NCBI RefSeq assembly: GCF_013085465.1
Contig: NZ_CP049838.1
Location: forward strand, 4,712,001-4,776,000
Direction of reading: 5' to 3'
Source of the DNA: Streptomyces asoensis
GTDB lineage: Bacteria; Actinomycetota; Actinomycetes; Streptomycetales; Streptomycetaceae
DNA: 64,000 nucleotides
This document shows, piece by piece, positions 1 through 8,779 of the stretch. Position 1 is the stretch's first letter; each line of letters starts with the position of its first letter. The notes beneath the pieces are model-generated. The model ran no database searches and was not told the DNA's origin. It worked only from the letters and a program-made list of their open reading frames with translations. The position numbers and the translations under genes were made by a program.

Positions 1-953
1 TCGATCCGCGCGAACGCCGACTCTGCCTCGCGCAGCGACTCCTCGCTGTACTCGATCATCGAGCGGTAGTGGGGCGTACCGAGGTAGTAGCGCAGCACGA
101 TCGGGCGCCACTGCTTCACCATCTCGGAGACGAGGACGCTGTTGCCCAGCGACTTCGACATCTTCTCGCCGCTCATGGTGACCCAGGCGTTGTGCACCCA
201 GTACCGCGCGAACTCGTCGCCGTAGGCCTTGGCCTGGGCGATCTCGTTCTCGTGGTGCGGGAAGATCAGGTCGAGGCCGCCGCCGTGGATGTCGAAGACC
301 GGGCCGAGGTACTTGTGCGCCATCGCCGAGCACTCGAGGTGCCAGCCCGGACGCCCGCGGCCCCAGGGGGTCTCCCAGCTCGGCTCCCCCGGCTTGACGG
401 ACTTCCACAGGGCGAAGTCGCGCTGGTCGCGCTTGCCGGTCTCGCCGTCCGCCGAGGGCTGGAGCAGGTTGTCCAGCTCCTGGTTGGACAGCTGGAGGTA
501 CTCCGGGAACGAGCGCACGTCGAAGTAGACGTTGCCCTCGGACTCGTAGGCGTGACCGCGCTCGATCAGCCCGCGCATCATCTCGATCATCTCGGGGACG
601 TGCCCGGTGGCGCGGGGTTCGTAGGTCGGCGGCAGGCAACCCAGCGCCTGGTAGCCGTCGTTGAACGCCCGCTCGTTCTCGTACCCGATCGACCACCAGG
701 GGCGGCCCTGGTCGTGCGACTTGGCGATGATCTTGTCGTCGATGTCGGTGACGTTGCGGATGAACGTGACGTCGTAGCCGCGGTGGGCGAACCAGCGGCG
801 CATGATGTCGAAGTTCAGGCCCGAACGGATGTGCCCGATGTGCGGGGCCGCCTGCACGGTGGCACCACAGAGGTAGATCGAGACACAACCCGGCTGGAGC
901 GGGGCGAAGTCACGGATCTGCCGGGCACTGGTGTCGTACAGGCGAATGGTCAC
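1..953 (-). CDS. cysS: Cysteinyl-tRNA synthetase, N-terminal part
   Basis: Charges tRNA-Cys with cysteine in the cytoplasm. The N-terminal 317 or so residues are present; the C-terminus runs off the left edge. The class I signature PHIGHIRSG lies about 40 residues in and the KMSKS loop ([12 protein letters not shown]) is near the edge. The zinc-ligand segments YLCGAT, HLECSAM and HHENE are visible. The GTG at 953-951 is chosen because it gives the family-typical start [12 protein letters not shown]; no other in-frame start fits. ispF lies about 100 bp upstream on the same strand, so these housekeeping genes may share transcription. Identification is secure. Confidence 0.97.
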   Translation of the reverse strand, partial: MTIRLYDTSARQIRDFAPLQPGCVSIYLCGATVQAAPHIGHIRSGLNFDIMRRWFAHRGYDVTFIRNVTDIDDKIIAKSHDQGRPWWSIGYENERAFNDGYQALGCLPPTYEPRATGHVPEMIEMMRGLIERGHAYESEGNVYFDVRSFPEYLQLSNQELDNLLQPSADGETGKRDQRDFALWKSVKPGEPSWETPWGRGRPGWHLECSAMAHKYLGPVFDIHGGGLDLIFPHHENEIAQAKAYGDEFARYWVHNAWVTMSGEKMSKSLGNSVLVSEMVKQWRPIVLRYYLGTPHYRSMIEYSEESLREAESAFARI

Positions 954-1059
954 CACTCCAGGGTAGTGGGCGCGGAGCGATGCCCCGAGCCCCTTCCACC
1001 CAAGGGCCACACATTCGTGACATGCCATGGCATACATCGGCCGGTGCGGGCGGCGCCGG

Positions 1060-1557
1060 TCAGCCGGTACGTGCCACCAGCGCCGTCGCGATCGCCATCA
1101 GGCCCTCGTCGCGTCCCGGGAATCCGAGCCCGTCCGTCGTCGCACCCGACACCGACACCGGCGCGCCCGCCGCCTCGGACAGGATCTTCTGCGCCTCGTC
1201 GCGCCGCTTGCCGATCTTGGGGCGGGGCCCGACGACCTGTACGGCGACGTTGCCGATGACGAAGCCGGCCGCGCGGACGATCCGGGCCGCCTCCGTCAGC
1301 AGGGTGACGCCCGAGGCGCCGGACCACTCGGGGCGCCCGGTGCCGAAGTGCTGCCCGAGGTCACCGAGGCCGGCCGCGGAGAAGAGCGCGTTGCAGGCGG
1401 CGTGCGCGACGACGTCCGCGTCGGAGTGCCCGGCCAGTCCGGGGCCCTCCCCTTCCCACTTCAGGCCCGCGCACCACAGCTCGCGGCCCTCCTCGAAGGC
1501 GTGGATGTCGGTGCCGATGCCGACCTGGGGAAGCACGGGCCGCGTCTCAGAAGCCAT
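1060..1557 (-). CDS. ispF: 2-C-methyl-D-erythritol 2,4-cyclodiphosphate synthase
   Basis: MEP-pathway enzyme that cyclises CDP-methylerythritol 2-phosphate with loss of CMP. It has 165 residues, the usual length. The divalent-metal ligands appear as GTDIHAF near residue 15 and HSDAD near residue 45; the C-terminal [11 protein letters not shown] segment is typical of the substrate pocket. Its start overlaps the end of ispD by 11 bp, so the two are translationally coupled and probably one transcript behind carD. Confidence 0.96.
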   Translation of the reverse strand: MASETRPVLPQVGIGTDIHAFEEGRELWCAGLKWEGEGPGLAGHSDADVVAHAACNALFSAAGLGDLGQHFGTGRPEWSGASGVTLLTEAARIVRAAGFVIGNVAVQVVGPRPKIGKRRDEAQKILSEAAGAPVSVSGATTDGLGFPGRDEGLMAIATALVARTG

Positions 1558-2299
1558 CGTTGAGCCTCCTGCGGGCCAGGACCGCCTCCGCGAGGACCAG
1601 GTCGAGGGGCCGGGTGACCTTGAAGGCCTCCTCGTGACCGGGGACGACCACGACCGTCAGCCCCAGTTGCTCGACCATGCTCGCGTCGTCGGTGACGTTC
1701 TCCGTGACCGACTCGTGGGCGCGGACCAGGGTGGCCCGGTCGAAACCCTGCGGGGTCTGCACGGCACGGAGGCGGTCGCGCTCGGGCGTCGCGACGACCG
1801 GCTCGGGGTCGCCGGTGGTCACGGCCGGTTCGACCTCCTTGACGGTGTCCGCGAGCGGCAGCGCCGGGACGACGGCGGGGGCGCCCTCACGTACGGCCTC
1901 GATCACGGCGTCCACCGTGTCGACGGGGACGAGGGGCCGGGCGGCGTCGTGCACGAGGACGATGTCGTGGCCGGGCGGCAGCGCGTCCAGGCCGAGCTTC
2001 ACGGACTCCTGACGGGACTCACCGCCGGGCACGACCAGGAAGTCGGTGCGGTCGGGCAGCGCGTGCGCGTCGAGCAGCGACTTCACCTCGGCGGTGCCGT
2101 CCGGCGGGGCCACGACGACGACCAGGGAGACGGCGCGGGAGGCGGCGAGGGCGCGCACCGCGTGGATCAGCATGGGCGTGCCGCCCAGCGTGCGGAGCGC
2201 CTTGGGGGCGCCCGGACCGAGGCGGACACCCCGCCCGGCGGCCGGAATCACCGCGGCCGTGCGGGCGGGCGCGGGGGAGGGACGCGAATCGTCAGACAT
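1547..2299 (-). CDS. ispD: 2-C-methyl-D-erythritol 4-phosphate cytidylyltransferase
   Basis: MEP-pathway enzyme that adds CMP to methylerythritol 4-phosphate. The 250-residue protein has the nucleotide-binding N-terminus [20 protein letters not shown], the [12 protein letters not shown] motif near residue 110 and the TPQGF segment near residue 190. It overlaps ispF downstream by 11 bp. About 360 bp separate it from carD upstream, so it may have its own promoter or be read through from carD. Confidence 0.96.
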   Translation of the reverse strand: MSDDSRPSPAPARTAAVIPAAGRGVRLGPGAPKALRTLGGTPMLIHAVRALAASRAVSLVVVVAPPDGTAEVKSLLDAHALPDRTDFLVVPGGESRQESVKLGLDALPPGHDIVLVHDAARPLVPVDTVDAVIEAVREGAPAVVPALPLADTVKEVEPAVTTGDPEPVVATPERDRLRAVQTPQGFDRATLVRAHESVTENVTDDASMVEQLGLTVVVVPGHEEAFKVTRPLDLVLAEAVLARRRLNDGF

Positions 2300-2657
2300 C
2301 GGTTCCTGTCAGGTTTGTGTTCCGGCCTGGCGTGGGTATGGCCCTGGAAGTGCCGGGCGCGACGCCTTGACCGGACCCTTCCGTGACGTGCCGGTCGAGG
2401 CAGCAGCCCGGGCCCGGCACACCAAGTATCGAAGCATCGGTCGCATTATCGGGGGCGGTTCGGGGGCAGTATCGACCGACCACCCCTGTGGGGGTAGGGC
2501 GCACGGCGGTTGTCCTGGCGCGAACATGCCGCAGCGCCCGGCGACGGGAAATTCGTCATCGGGCACCGCGGCATTTCAGTGTTCTTCAGTGTGCGTGTTC
2601 TTCAGCGTGCCGAGACCGGTCCCGGGCCGGCGTCAGCACGCGAAAAACGCGTCGAGC
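2300..2657. other. Intergenic region between carD and ispD
   Basis: No convincing gene is seen in these 358 bp. There is a short hairpin-capable stretch at about 2481-2496 (ACCCCTGTGGGGGT, approximate edges) that could attenuate transcription coming from carD. A duplicated GTTCTTCAGTGTG-like stretch near 2579-2610 is also visible. Open frames here lack a plausible ribosome binding site and family resemblance. Confidence 0.4.
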
Positions 2658-3140
2658 TCAGGACGCGAGCACCTCGTCGAGCAGGGCTTCGGCCTTGTCC
2701 TCGTTGGTGTTCTCCGCGAGAGCGAGCTCGCTCACCAGGATCTGGCGGGCCTTGGCGAGCATGCGCTTCTCACCGGCGGAGAGTCCGCGCTCGCGCTCAC
2801 GACGCCACAGGTCACGCACGACTTCCGCGACCTTGATGACATCGCCGGAGGCGAGCTTCTCCAGATTTGCCTTGTAACGACGCGACCAGTTCGTGGGCTC
2901 CTCGGCGTACGGCGCGCGCAGCACCTCGAAGACCCGGTCCAGCCCGTCCTGACCGACCACATCACGTACGCCGACGAACTCCGCATTGTCCGCTGGCACA
3001 CGTACCGTCAGGTCACCCTGGGCGACCTTCAGCACCAAGTAGGTCTTGTCCACGCCTTTGATCTGGCGAGTTTCGATGGCCTCGATCAGCGCGGCCCCGT
3101 GATGGGGATAGACCACGGTGTCGCCAACCTTGAACGTCAT
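2658..3140 (-). CDS. carD: CarD family RNA-polymerase-binding transcription factor
   Basis: CarD binds the RNA polymerase beta subunit and stabilises open promoter complexes, mainly at housekeeping promoters. At 160 residues it matches actinobacterial CarD. The N-terminal Tudor-like domain starts [17 protein letters not shown], and the C-terminal helical DNA-binding half contains [13 protein letters not shown] and [18 protein letters not shown]. It is followed downstream by ispD-ispF, the order seen in other Streptomyces. Confidence 0.95.
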   Translation of the reverse strand: MTFKVGDTVVYPHHGAALIEAIETRQIKGVDKTYLVLKVAQGDLTVRVPADNAEFVGVRDVVGQDGLDRVFEVLRAPYAEEPTNWSRRYKANLEKLASGDVIKVAEVVRDLWRRERERGLSAGEKRMLAKARQILVSELALAENTNEDKAEALLDEVLAS

Positions 3141-3827
3141 GTGACAGGTACCCCTTCCGTGGCTATCCAGGGTAACACGGAAACTGCGGGTTCTGAATGG
3201 CGTTTTCGCAGGTCAGGGCATATCTCGGGGCTTGACAACAGCGACAGGAACGTGCTGCGGAGGGGCGACGGAAGCAGGTATTCGCAGGTCGGAGGTGCTC
3301 TCCGAGGGGGGAGAAACGCGCACGTTACACACATCCGAAGCCCCGCCCGAACGGCTGAACGTCCACATATGTCCGCTTCCAGGAGTGCGACTTCCGCTAC
3401 TCCGTTCGGTTCACGTGGCCGGATACGAGCCGTTTCCGGAATTGATCATCGACGCCTTGACCCGGGCCGTGATCAATTCCGGGGATGACCTCGCATTCCT
3501 TCACCGAAAATCCGCGAGCGGACGTCCGGCGCGGTTATACGAATGGTCCGGCGAGCCGGAAGGGGAGAGGAAGACGAGAGGAAGGCGACGGGAAGACGGG
3601 CGAGAAGACGACGGGTGAAGCCAATGTGACTCACGGGTCACTTGTGGGGGCCGGGACAGGTGGTGTCGGAGACCGTTCAGCGCGTCCGTCGAGGCACGGG
3701 ATCGCTCTAGAGGCGGGTCGGGTGCGGTGGCGCGAGAACGGCTCGGTAACCTAAGGCCGCTGACAGACCCTTAGGACGGCTTTATCCAAAGGAAAGCCGT
3801 CCGTGTGTTCAAGGAGTTGCCGCCGCC
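3141..3827. other. Long divergent intergenic region (carD / lipoprotein)
   Basis: These 687 bp separate divergent carD and the lipoprotein gene. Open frames exist on the plus strand, but none has a recognisable domain, a convincing ribosome binding site or steady codon bias. A TTGACA hexamer near 3232 is a possible -35 element; no matching -10 was convincing. The region probably carries promoters of both neighbours. Confidence 0.4.
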
Positions 3828-4496
3828 GTGAGCAGCAGCCTTCGACGCGGCGCCCTCGCCGCTTCCGCCATCGCGTTCTCGATCGCCTCGCTCGCCGCCT
3901 GTGGGGCCGGCAACGACTCCCAGACCCTGGAGATCAAGCCGGACAACGCCGCCACCAGCGTCGGCGACATCAAGCTTCAGAACGTCATCGTCATCACCCA
4001 GCCCGACCTGGAGTCGACCGGTCCCGCCGTGATCTCGGCGACCGTCTTCAACAGCGGCAGCACGGCGCAGACGCTGGAGTCCATCACCCTCGACGGCGGC
4101 AAGTCCGCCGAGCTCTCGCCCGCCAAGGGCAAGGGCAAGCTGACCGTCCCGGCCGGCGGCTCGGTCGTCATCGGCGGCGCGAACAACGCCTCCGCCGTCC
4201 TGTCGAGCAGCCGTGAGGCCGTCAAGGACGGCGACGCGCAGAAGGTGACCTTCACCTTCAGCGAGACCGGCGAGGTCAGCCTGCGCGCCTTCGTCGTCCC
4301 CGCCGAGAGCTACTTCTCCAAGTGGGGCCCGACCGACATCCCGAGCGCCGCGGCGTCCCCCTCCGCGAGCGCGTCGGCGTCCCCCTCCGGGTCCGCTTCG
4401 GGCGCGGCCGCCGAGGGCGGTACCTCCGAGTCCGGATCGGCCTCCCCGTCGGACACGGCCTCCGCGTCGGCGTCGGAGTCGGCGGCCGGTCACTGA
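3828..4496 (+). CDS. Secreted lipoprotein, DUF461-like, Ala/Ser-rich tail
   Basis: 222-residue predicted lipoprotein. The GTG start at 3828 follows AAGGAG at about 3811-3816. A signal peptide ends in the lipobox LAAC (Cys about 25). The mature part (about 40-165) is a beta-sandwich-like domain resembling DUF461/copper-chaperone-like lipoproteins. The last 50 residues are a Ser/Ala/Pro-rich low-complexity tail (SASPSGSASGAA), probably a wall-spanning linker. It sits convergent to phoP, a position held by a lipoprotein gene in other Streptomyces. The exact ligand is unknown. Confidence 0.85.
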   Translation: MSSSLRRGALAASAIAFSIASLAACGAGNDSQTLEIKPDNAATSVGDIKLQNVIVITQPDLESTGPAVISATVFNSGSTAQTLESITLDGGKSAELSPAKGKGKLTVPAGGSVVIGGANNASAVLSSSREAVKDGDAQKVTFTFSETGEVSLRAFVVPAESYFSKWGPTDIPSAAASPSASASASPSGSASGAAAEGGTSESGSASPSDTASASASESAAGH

Positions 4497-4505
4497 CCTC
4501 GTACG

Positions 4506-4530
4506 CGCACACGCACACGCACACGCACAC
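4506..4530. repeat. (GCACAC) microsatellite after the lipoprotein gene
   Basis: A six-base GCACAC/ACGCAC run just after the lipoprotein stop and immediately before the terminator hairpin. It is noncoding and probably slippage-derived. Confidence 0.8.
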
Positions 4531-4568
4531 AAGGAGGGCGGCACCCCACACGGGGCGCCGCCCTCCTT
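4531..4568 (+). terminator. Hairpin terminator of the lipoprotein gene
   Basis: Perfect 12-bp arms, AAGGAGGGCGGC (4531-4542) and GCCGCCCTCCTT (4557-4568), with a 14-nt loop. It lies between the convergent lipoprotein gene and phoP and could stop transcription from either side. Confidence 0.85.
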
Positions 4569-4577
4569 GCGCACTCG

Positions 4578-4909
4578 ACCATCCCCCACGCACCCCTCGC
4601 ACCGCTACGCGGGCTTCGGAGTACTGCGCCGGACTCCGTCCGACGGCCACAACGGCCACCGCCGGTCCGGTTTACGGCTCGAACTTGCAGCCGAGGCCTC
4701 GAACCGTCACCAGGTACCGCGGTGCACCGGGGTCGGGCTCGAGCACCATCCCCCACGCACCCCTCGCACCGCTACGCGGGCTTCGGAGTACTGCGCCGGA
4801 CTCCGTCCGACGGCGACAACGGCCACCGCCGGTCCGGTTTACGGCTCGAACTTGTAGCCGAGGCCTCGAACCGTCACCAGGTACCGCGGTGCACCGGGGT
4901 CGGGCTCGA
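4578..4909. repeat. 167-bp tandem duplication of the phoP 3' end
   Basis: Bases 4578-4742 are repeated at 4745-4909 with a 167-bp period and only a few mismatches (GGCCACAACGG against GGCGACAACGG; CTTGCAGCC against CTTGTAGCC). The right copy contains the true last codons of phoP. The left copy is an orphan encoding the same tail, in which YKFEP has become CKFEP, downstream of the gene. The duplication is therefore recent and noncoding, but it doubles the sequence read into the phoP 3' UTR. Confidence 0.92.
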
Positions 4910-5519
4910 TCTTGGCGCGTAGGCGCTTGACGTGGACGTCGAGGGTCTTGGTGTCGCCCACGTAGTCGGCGCCCCAGACCCGGTCGATGAGCTGCATACG
5001 GGTCAGGACCCGGCCGGCGTTGCGCAGCAGCATCTCCAGGAGGTCGAACTCCTTGAGGGGGAGGTCGACCTTGGAGCCGGAGACCGTCACGACGTGGCGG
5101 TCGACGTCCATGCGCACCGGGCCGGCCTCCAGGGCCGCCGGGGTCACCTCCTCCGGCTCGCCCCGGCGGCGCAGGACGGCCCGGATACGGGCGACCAGCT
5201 CGCGCGAGGAGAAGGGCTTGGTGACGTAATCGTCGGCTCCTATCTCCAGGCCGACGACCTTGTCGATCTCGCTGTCCTTCGCGGTCACCATGATCACGGG
5301 GACGTTGGAGCGGCCGCGCAGCTGACGGCACACCTCCGTACCGGGCAGGCCCGGCAGCATCAGGTCGAGGAGCACGAGGTCGGCGCCGTTGCGCTCGAAC
5401 TCGTCGAGTCCGTCGGGCCCGGTGGCCGCGATGGCGACCTCGAAGCCTTCCTTGCGGAGCATGTACGACAGGGCGTCGGAAAAGGACTCCTCGTCCTCGA
5501 CGACGAGCACTCGGGTCAC
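4839..5519 (-). CDS. phoP: Phosphate response regulator PhoP
   Basis: OmpR-family response regulator that activates the phosphate-starvation regulon and represses nitrogen and antibiotic genes in Streptomyces. It has 226 residues. The receiver domain starts RVLVVEDEESF, the phospho-acceptor Asp is in LVLLDLMLPGLPG (about 51) and the conserved Lys is in VTKPFSSRE (about 101). The C-terminal winged helix ends LVTVRGLGYKFEP. The GTG start overlaps the phoR stop by 4 bp, so it is translated from a phoR-phoP operon. Its last codons are duplicated downstream (see the 167-bp repeat). Confidence 0.97.
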   Translation of the reverse strand: MTRVLVVEDEESFSDALSYMLRKEGFEVAIAATGPDGLDEFERNGADLVLLDLMLPGLPGTEVCRQLRGRSNVPVIMVTAKDSEIDKVVGLEIGADDYVTKPFSSRELVARIRAVLRRRGEPEEVTPAALEAGPVRMDVDRHVVTVSGSKVDLPLKEFDLLEMLLRNAGRVLTRMQLIDRVWGADYVGDTKTLDVHVKRLRAKIEPDPGAPRYLVTVRGLGYKFEP

Positions 5520-6862
5520 GGAAGGACCTCCGGGGCGGAAAGCGTCCGGTACGCGGACGAATCGGGGGATGAGGCGCGGGGTGGTGTCTGGGTGGAGCGG
5601 TGAGGGGAGGAGTGACCGACCTCGTCGAGGCCGTCGGCGTCATCGATGTCGTCGATGTCGTCGATGTCGTCGACCTCGTCCGGGTCGGGGTGCTGTTGCG
5701 CGCGGTCGCGGGCCACGCCCGCCTCCGGTAGGCGCAGGGTGAACGTGGAGCCCTGGTTCTCGGCGCTCCACACCGTGACCTCCCCGCCGTGCGAGGCGGC
5801 CACGTGCTTGACGATCGCCAGCCCGAGACCCGTACCGCCCGTCTGGCGGGAGCGGGCCGGGTCGACGCGGTAGAAGCGCTCGAAGATGCGCTCCTTGTCC
5901 TTGTCGGAGATGCCGATACCCTGGTCGGTCACGGCGATCTCGATCAGGTCCCCGCCCGGCGCGCTCACCCGGCGGGCGGCTATGCCGACGCGGGTCCGGG
6001 CGGGCGAGTAGTTGACGGCGTTCTCGACCAGGTTGCCGAGGGCGGCGGCCAGCTGGCCCCGGTTCCCGAAGACGCGCAGGTCGGCGGTGCCGCCGGCGGC
6101 CATGGTGATCTGCTTGGTCCCGGCCTGGTGACGGCAGCGGTCGACGGCCTCGGCGACCAGTTCGTCGATGCCGACCGGCTCGGCGTCCTCGAGAGGATCG
6201 TCGTTCTGGACCCTCGAGAGGTCGATGAGCTCCTGGACCAGGCTGGTCAGCCGGGTGGCCTCGATCTGCATACGGCCGGCGAACCGCTCCACCGCCTCCG
6301 GATCCTCCGAGGCGTCCATGACGGCCTCGGAGAGGAGGGAGAGCGCGCCGACCGGGGTCTTCAGCTCATGACTGACGTTCGCCACGAAGTCCCGCCGGAC
6401 CGCCTCGATACGACGGGCCTCGGTGAGGTCCTCCACGAGCAGGAGGACCAGCCGGGAGCCCAGCGGGGCCACTCTGGCGGACACGGCGAGAGCCTCGCCG
6501 CGCCCGGTCCCGCGCCGGGGAAGGTCCAGCTCGACCTGGCGTATCTCTCCGTCGCGTCTGGTGTCCCGGGCCATCTTGAGCATGGGCTCGACGCTGAGCC
6601 GGCCGCCGCGTACCAGCCCGAGGGCGTAGGCGGCGGAGCTGGCCTTCACGACGGCGTCGGCCTCGTCGAGCACGACGGCGGAGGAGCGAAGCACGGAGAG
6701 GACGGTGTCCACACCCGGCGGAAGCACCGGGTCCGTGTGCAGCGAGGTGCGCGTGGGGCGCTTCTGCTCCCGCTCGCTCCAGCGGAACGCCAGCATGGCG
6801 ATGACACCGGTGAGTACCCCGGCGATCGCTGCCGCTGCGGCGACCGCCGCGTTCACGTCCAT
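5516..6862 (-). CDS. phoR: Phosphate sensor histidine kinase PhoR
   Basis: Membrane sensor kinase partner of PhoP. One transmembrane segment lies at about residues 5-26. The H-box is NVSHELKTPVGALSLLSEAV (about 160-180), the N-box NLVENAVNYSP and the G-boxes DQGIGISDKD and GGTGLGLAIVKH. The 448 residues end in an odd Asp/Ile tail (DDIDDIDDIDDAD) encoded by 9-bp repeats at about 5639-5680. The ATG start lies about 75 bp from the PHO-box repeats, so autoregulation by PhoP is expected. First gene of the phoR-phoP operon. Confidence 0.96.
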   Translation of the reverse strand: MDVNAAVAAAAAIAGVLTGVIAMLAFRWSEREQKRPTRTSLHTDPVLPPGVDTVLSVLRSSAVVLDEADAVVKASSAAYALGLVRGGRLSVEPMLKMARDTRRDGEIRQVELDLPRRGTGRGEALAVSARVAPLGSRLVLLLVEDLTEARRIEAVRRDFVANVSHELKTPVGALSLLSEAVMDASEDPEAVERFAGRMQIEATRLTSLVQELIDLSRVQNDDPLEDAEPVGIDELVAEAVDRCRHQAGTKQITMAAGGTADLRVFGNRGQLAAALGNLVENAVNYSPARTRVGIAARRVSAPGGDLIEIAVTDQGIGISDKDKERIFERFYRVDPARSRQTGGTGLGLAIVKHVAASHGGEVTVWSAENQGSTFTLRLPEAGVARDRAQQHPDPDEVDDIDDIDDIDDADGLDEVGHSSPHRSTQTPPRASSPDSSAYRTLSAPEVLP

Positions 6863-6935
6863 GCCACCAGGTTAGGCACGCGATCGGTCCTGGCCACAGC
6901 TATCGAGGTGCGACCTCGAACACTCGTCGCCCAGA

Positions 6936-6968
6936 GTTCACCTTGGAGCCAGTAGTGGTTCATTTGGG
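6936..6968 (+). promoter_or_regulatory. PHO box (PhoP-binding direct repeats)
   Basis: Two 11-nt units start 22 bp apart, GTTCACCTTGG (6936-6946) and GTTCATTTGGG (6958-6968), with a weaker unit between them. This is the direct-repeat-unit layout of Streptomyces PhoP sites. It sits between divergent phoR-phoP and phoU, so it can control both. The match to the consensus is by eye. Confidence 0.85.
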
Positions 6969-7139
6969 GTGCCGGAAATCGACGCGTACGGGGCGGAGCG
7001 TGGCACCGTGGGGTTCGCAGCACCGGTTCCACGGCCGGTCGGCGCCGGTGCAGCAGCCGGTTCCGACCCGGTTCGCGGCCGGTTCTGGCCCCCGGAACCG
7101 AACCCGAACCCCAAGCACGACGTACGAGAGGGAACCCTG

Positions 7140-7859
7140 ATGCGGGACGCGTACCACGAGGAACTGGACTCGATCGGCGACAGCCTGGTGGAGATGGCCC
7201 GGCTGGTCGGGTCGGCGATCGGACGCGCCACGACCGCCATTCTCGACGCCGACCTGAAGCTCGCCGAGAGCGTCATCGAGGCCGACAAGAGGGTCGACGA
7301 GCTCCAGCACGACCTGGAGGCACGGGCGATAGCGCTGCTGGCCCGGCAGCAGCCGGTGGCGACGGACCTGCGGATCGTGGTCACGTCGCTGCGGATGTCT
7401 GCCGACCTGGAGCGCTCCGGCGACCTGGCCCAGCACGTGGCCAAGCTGGCGCGGCTGCGCTTCCCGAACCGCGCGGTCCCGCAGGACCTGCACGCCACCA
7501 TCCTGGAGATGGGCCAGCTCGCGCAGCGCCTGATGGCGAAGGCGGCGGAGGTCGTCGTCACCAAGGACGTCGACCTCGCCCTCCAGCTGGAGTCGGACGA
7601 CGACGCGATGGACCTCCTGCACCGCACCCTCTTCCAGCACCTGCTGGACGACCGCTGGAAGCACGGCATCGAGACGGCCGTCGACGTCACGCTGCTGGGC
7701 CGCTACTACGAGCGCTTCGCCGACCACGCGGTGGCCGTCGCCAAGCGCGTGGTGTTCCTGGTGACGGGCGAGCACGCGGACGAGCTCCAGCCGGAGATCC
7801 AGCCGGACATCCAGCCGCCGACCGCAGCGGGCACGGGGACGGCGGCCGAGGGGGCCTGA
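7140..7859 (+). CDS. phoU: Phosphate transport/signalling regulator PhoU
   Basis: PhoU proteins couple the Pst transporter state to the PhoR kinase. This 239-residue protein is all helical with two PhoU repeats. Each repeat has an E/DxxxD-type metal motif, seen as LRMSADLERSGDLAQHVAK near residue 85 and YYERFADHAVAVAKR near 185. The ATG at 7140 follows a purine-rich GAGAGGGA site and gives the family start MRDAYHEELDSIG. It is divergent from phoR with the PHO box between. The Pro/Gln-rich tail after residue 215 is variable. Confidence 0.95.
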   Translation: MRDAYHEELDSIGDSLVEMARLVGSAIGRATTAILDADLKLAESVIEADKRVDELQHDLEARAIALLARQQPVATDLRIVVTSLRMSADLERSGDLAQHVAKLARLRFPNRAVPQDLHATILEMGQLAQRLMAKAAEVVVTKDVDLALQLESDDDAMDLLHRTLFQHLLDDRWKHGIETAVDVTLLGRYYERFADHAVAVAKRVVFLVTGEHADELQPEIQPDIQPPTAAGTGTAAEGA

Positions 7860-7885
7860 GCCCGACGGCGACCGCCTGTGACGGC

Positions 7886-7975
7886 TGACCGCGGGGTCGG
7901 ACCCTGACGGGTGACCGCGGGGTCGGACCCTGCCGGGTGACCGCGGGGTCGGACCGTGACGGGTGACCGCGGGGT
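7886..7975. repeat. 26-bp tandem repeat, 3.5 copies
   Basis: Three copies of a 26-bp unit beginning TGACCGCGGGGTCGGACC (7886, 7912, 7938) plus a 12-base partial, just after the phoU stop. The copies differ at one or two bases. Noncoding. Confidence 0.9.
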
Positions 7976-8100
7976 GCTCCGCCAGGGCGTATCGGATCCC
8001 CTCAGGGCGTGCGCAAGCCACTGTGCGCCGTTGAGCCGTTGATGCGCCCAGCGGAACGGGCATGCAATGGGCACAGGTCCTACGCCTCCGGGAGGAACCC

Positions 8101-8259
8101 ATGGCCGAGTCCCCCATCACTCCCACGCCCGACCCCGCACAGGAACGCCCGACCGAGCAGCCCGCCGAGATCAGGAACCTGATGCTCATCGGCGCGTGCG
8201 GCTGCGGTTCCGGGTGCGGCTGCGGGTGCCAGTCGGGCAACCCCTGCCAGTGCGGCTGA
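8101..8259 (+). CDS. Small Cys-rich metallothionein-like peptide
   Basis: 52-residue peptide whose last 20 residues hold seven cysteines in a Gly-spaced array (ACGCGSGCGCGCQ, then PCQCG). That is the look of a small metal-binding peptide. The ATG at 8101 is chosen because GGGAGGAA lies directly upstream at about 8090-8097; an earlier in-frame ATG lacks such a site. The N-terminal 30 residues are acidic, Pro-rich and without a signal peptide. It is followed by a perfect 52-bp palindrome and then by a DUF4242 nickel-binding-type gene, which suggests a metal-related role. Function inferred only; a peptide precursor is an alternative. Confidence 0.7.
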   Translation: MAESPITPTPDPAQERPTEQPAEIRNLMLIGACGCGSGCGCGCQSGNPCQCG

Positions 8260-8287
8260 AGACGCACGACGAACGCACGACGAACGT

Positions 8288-8339
8288 ATGCGGACGAGGG
8301 GCCCGGTGCCGATATCGGCACCGGGCCCCTCGTCCGCAT
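8288..8339 (+). terminator. Perfect 52-bp palindrome
   Basis: Two 26-bp arms meet with no spacer at a central GATATC (8311-8316); every base pairs. The arms begin ATGCGGACGAGGGGCCC. It lies 28 bp after the Cys-rich peptide stop, so a terminator is the natural reading. There is no U-tract, and the length and lack of a loop are unusual. Confidence 0.8.
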
Positions 8340-8453
8340 GTCCGGGCCGCTCCTCGTCCGGTCGCCGCGCGGGGAGCGCGAGCGCAGCATGGAAGTGCGG
8401 GCGCGCAAGCGCAGGCACACACAGGCACGGCGACTGGAAGGGGGCGGGCAGTC

Positions 8454-8702
8454 ATGACCCGCTTCATGGACGTCCACCACGACATGCAGGGCATCACCGC
8501 CGACCAGCTCCTCGAGGCCCACCGGGCGGACCTCGCCATCGAGGGCGAAGAGGGCGTGCACTTCGACCGGGCCTGGGCGGACCCGGAGTCCGGAACCGTC
8601 TACTGCCTCTCCGAGGCGCCCTCGGCGGAGGCCGTCCTCCGCGTCCACGAGCGCACCGGCCACATGGCGGACGAGATCCACCCGGTGCCGCTGACGGTGT
8701 GA
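8454..8702 (+). CDS. DUF4242 (nickel-binding type) protein
   Basis: 82-residue DUF4242 protein closely resembling the small nickel-binding protein described in S. coelicolor (Sco4226): MTRFMDVHHDM, then GITADQLLEAHRADL, HFDRAWADPESGTVYCLSEAPS and HPVPLTV. The family has a ferredoxin-like dimeric fold. The two N-terminal His residues and Asp lie where metal binding is expected. The ATG at 8454 is preceded by GGAAGGGGGCGG. It lies 115 bp past the palindrome, so it probably has its own promoter. Confidence 0.9.
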   Translation: MTRFMDVHHDMQGITADQLLEAHRADLAIEGEEGVHFDRAWADPESGTVYCLSEAPSAEAVLRVHERTGHMADEIHPVPLTV

Positions 8703-8779
8703 GATCGCTCGGAGCGTCCGCCGAAGGGCACGGCGCTCGAAGGGCGCGGCGCTCGGCTCTCGAAGTGCGCCGGCTCGGG

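Noticed and set aside
2046..3488. Plus-strand 480-codon frame opposite carD and ispD
   Set aside because: It is antisense to two well-identified genes and resembles nothing.
4490..4756. Plus and minus frames over the phoP tail duplication as separate genes
   Set aside because: They are frames within the duplicated phoP 3' end and its terminator.
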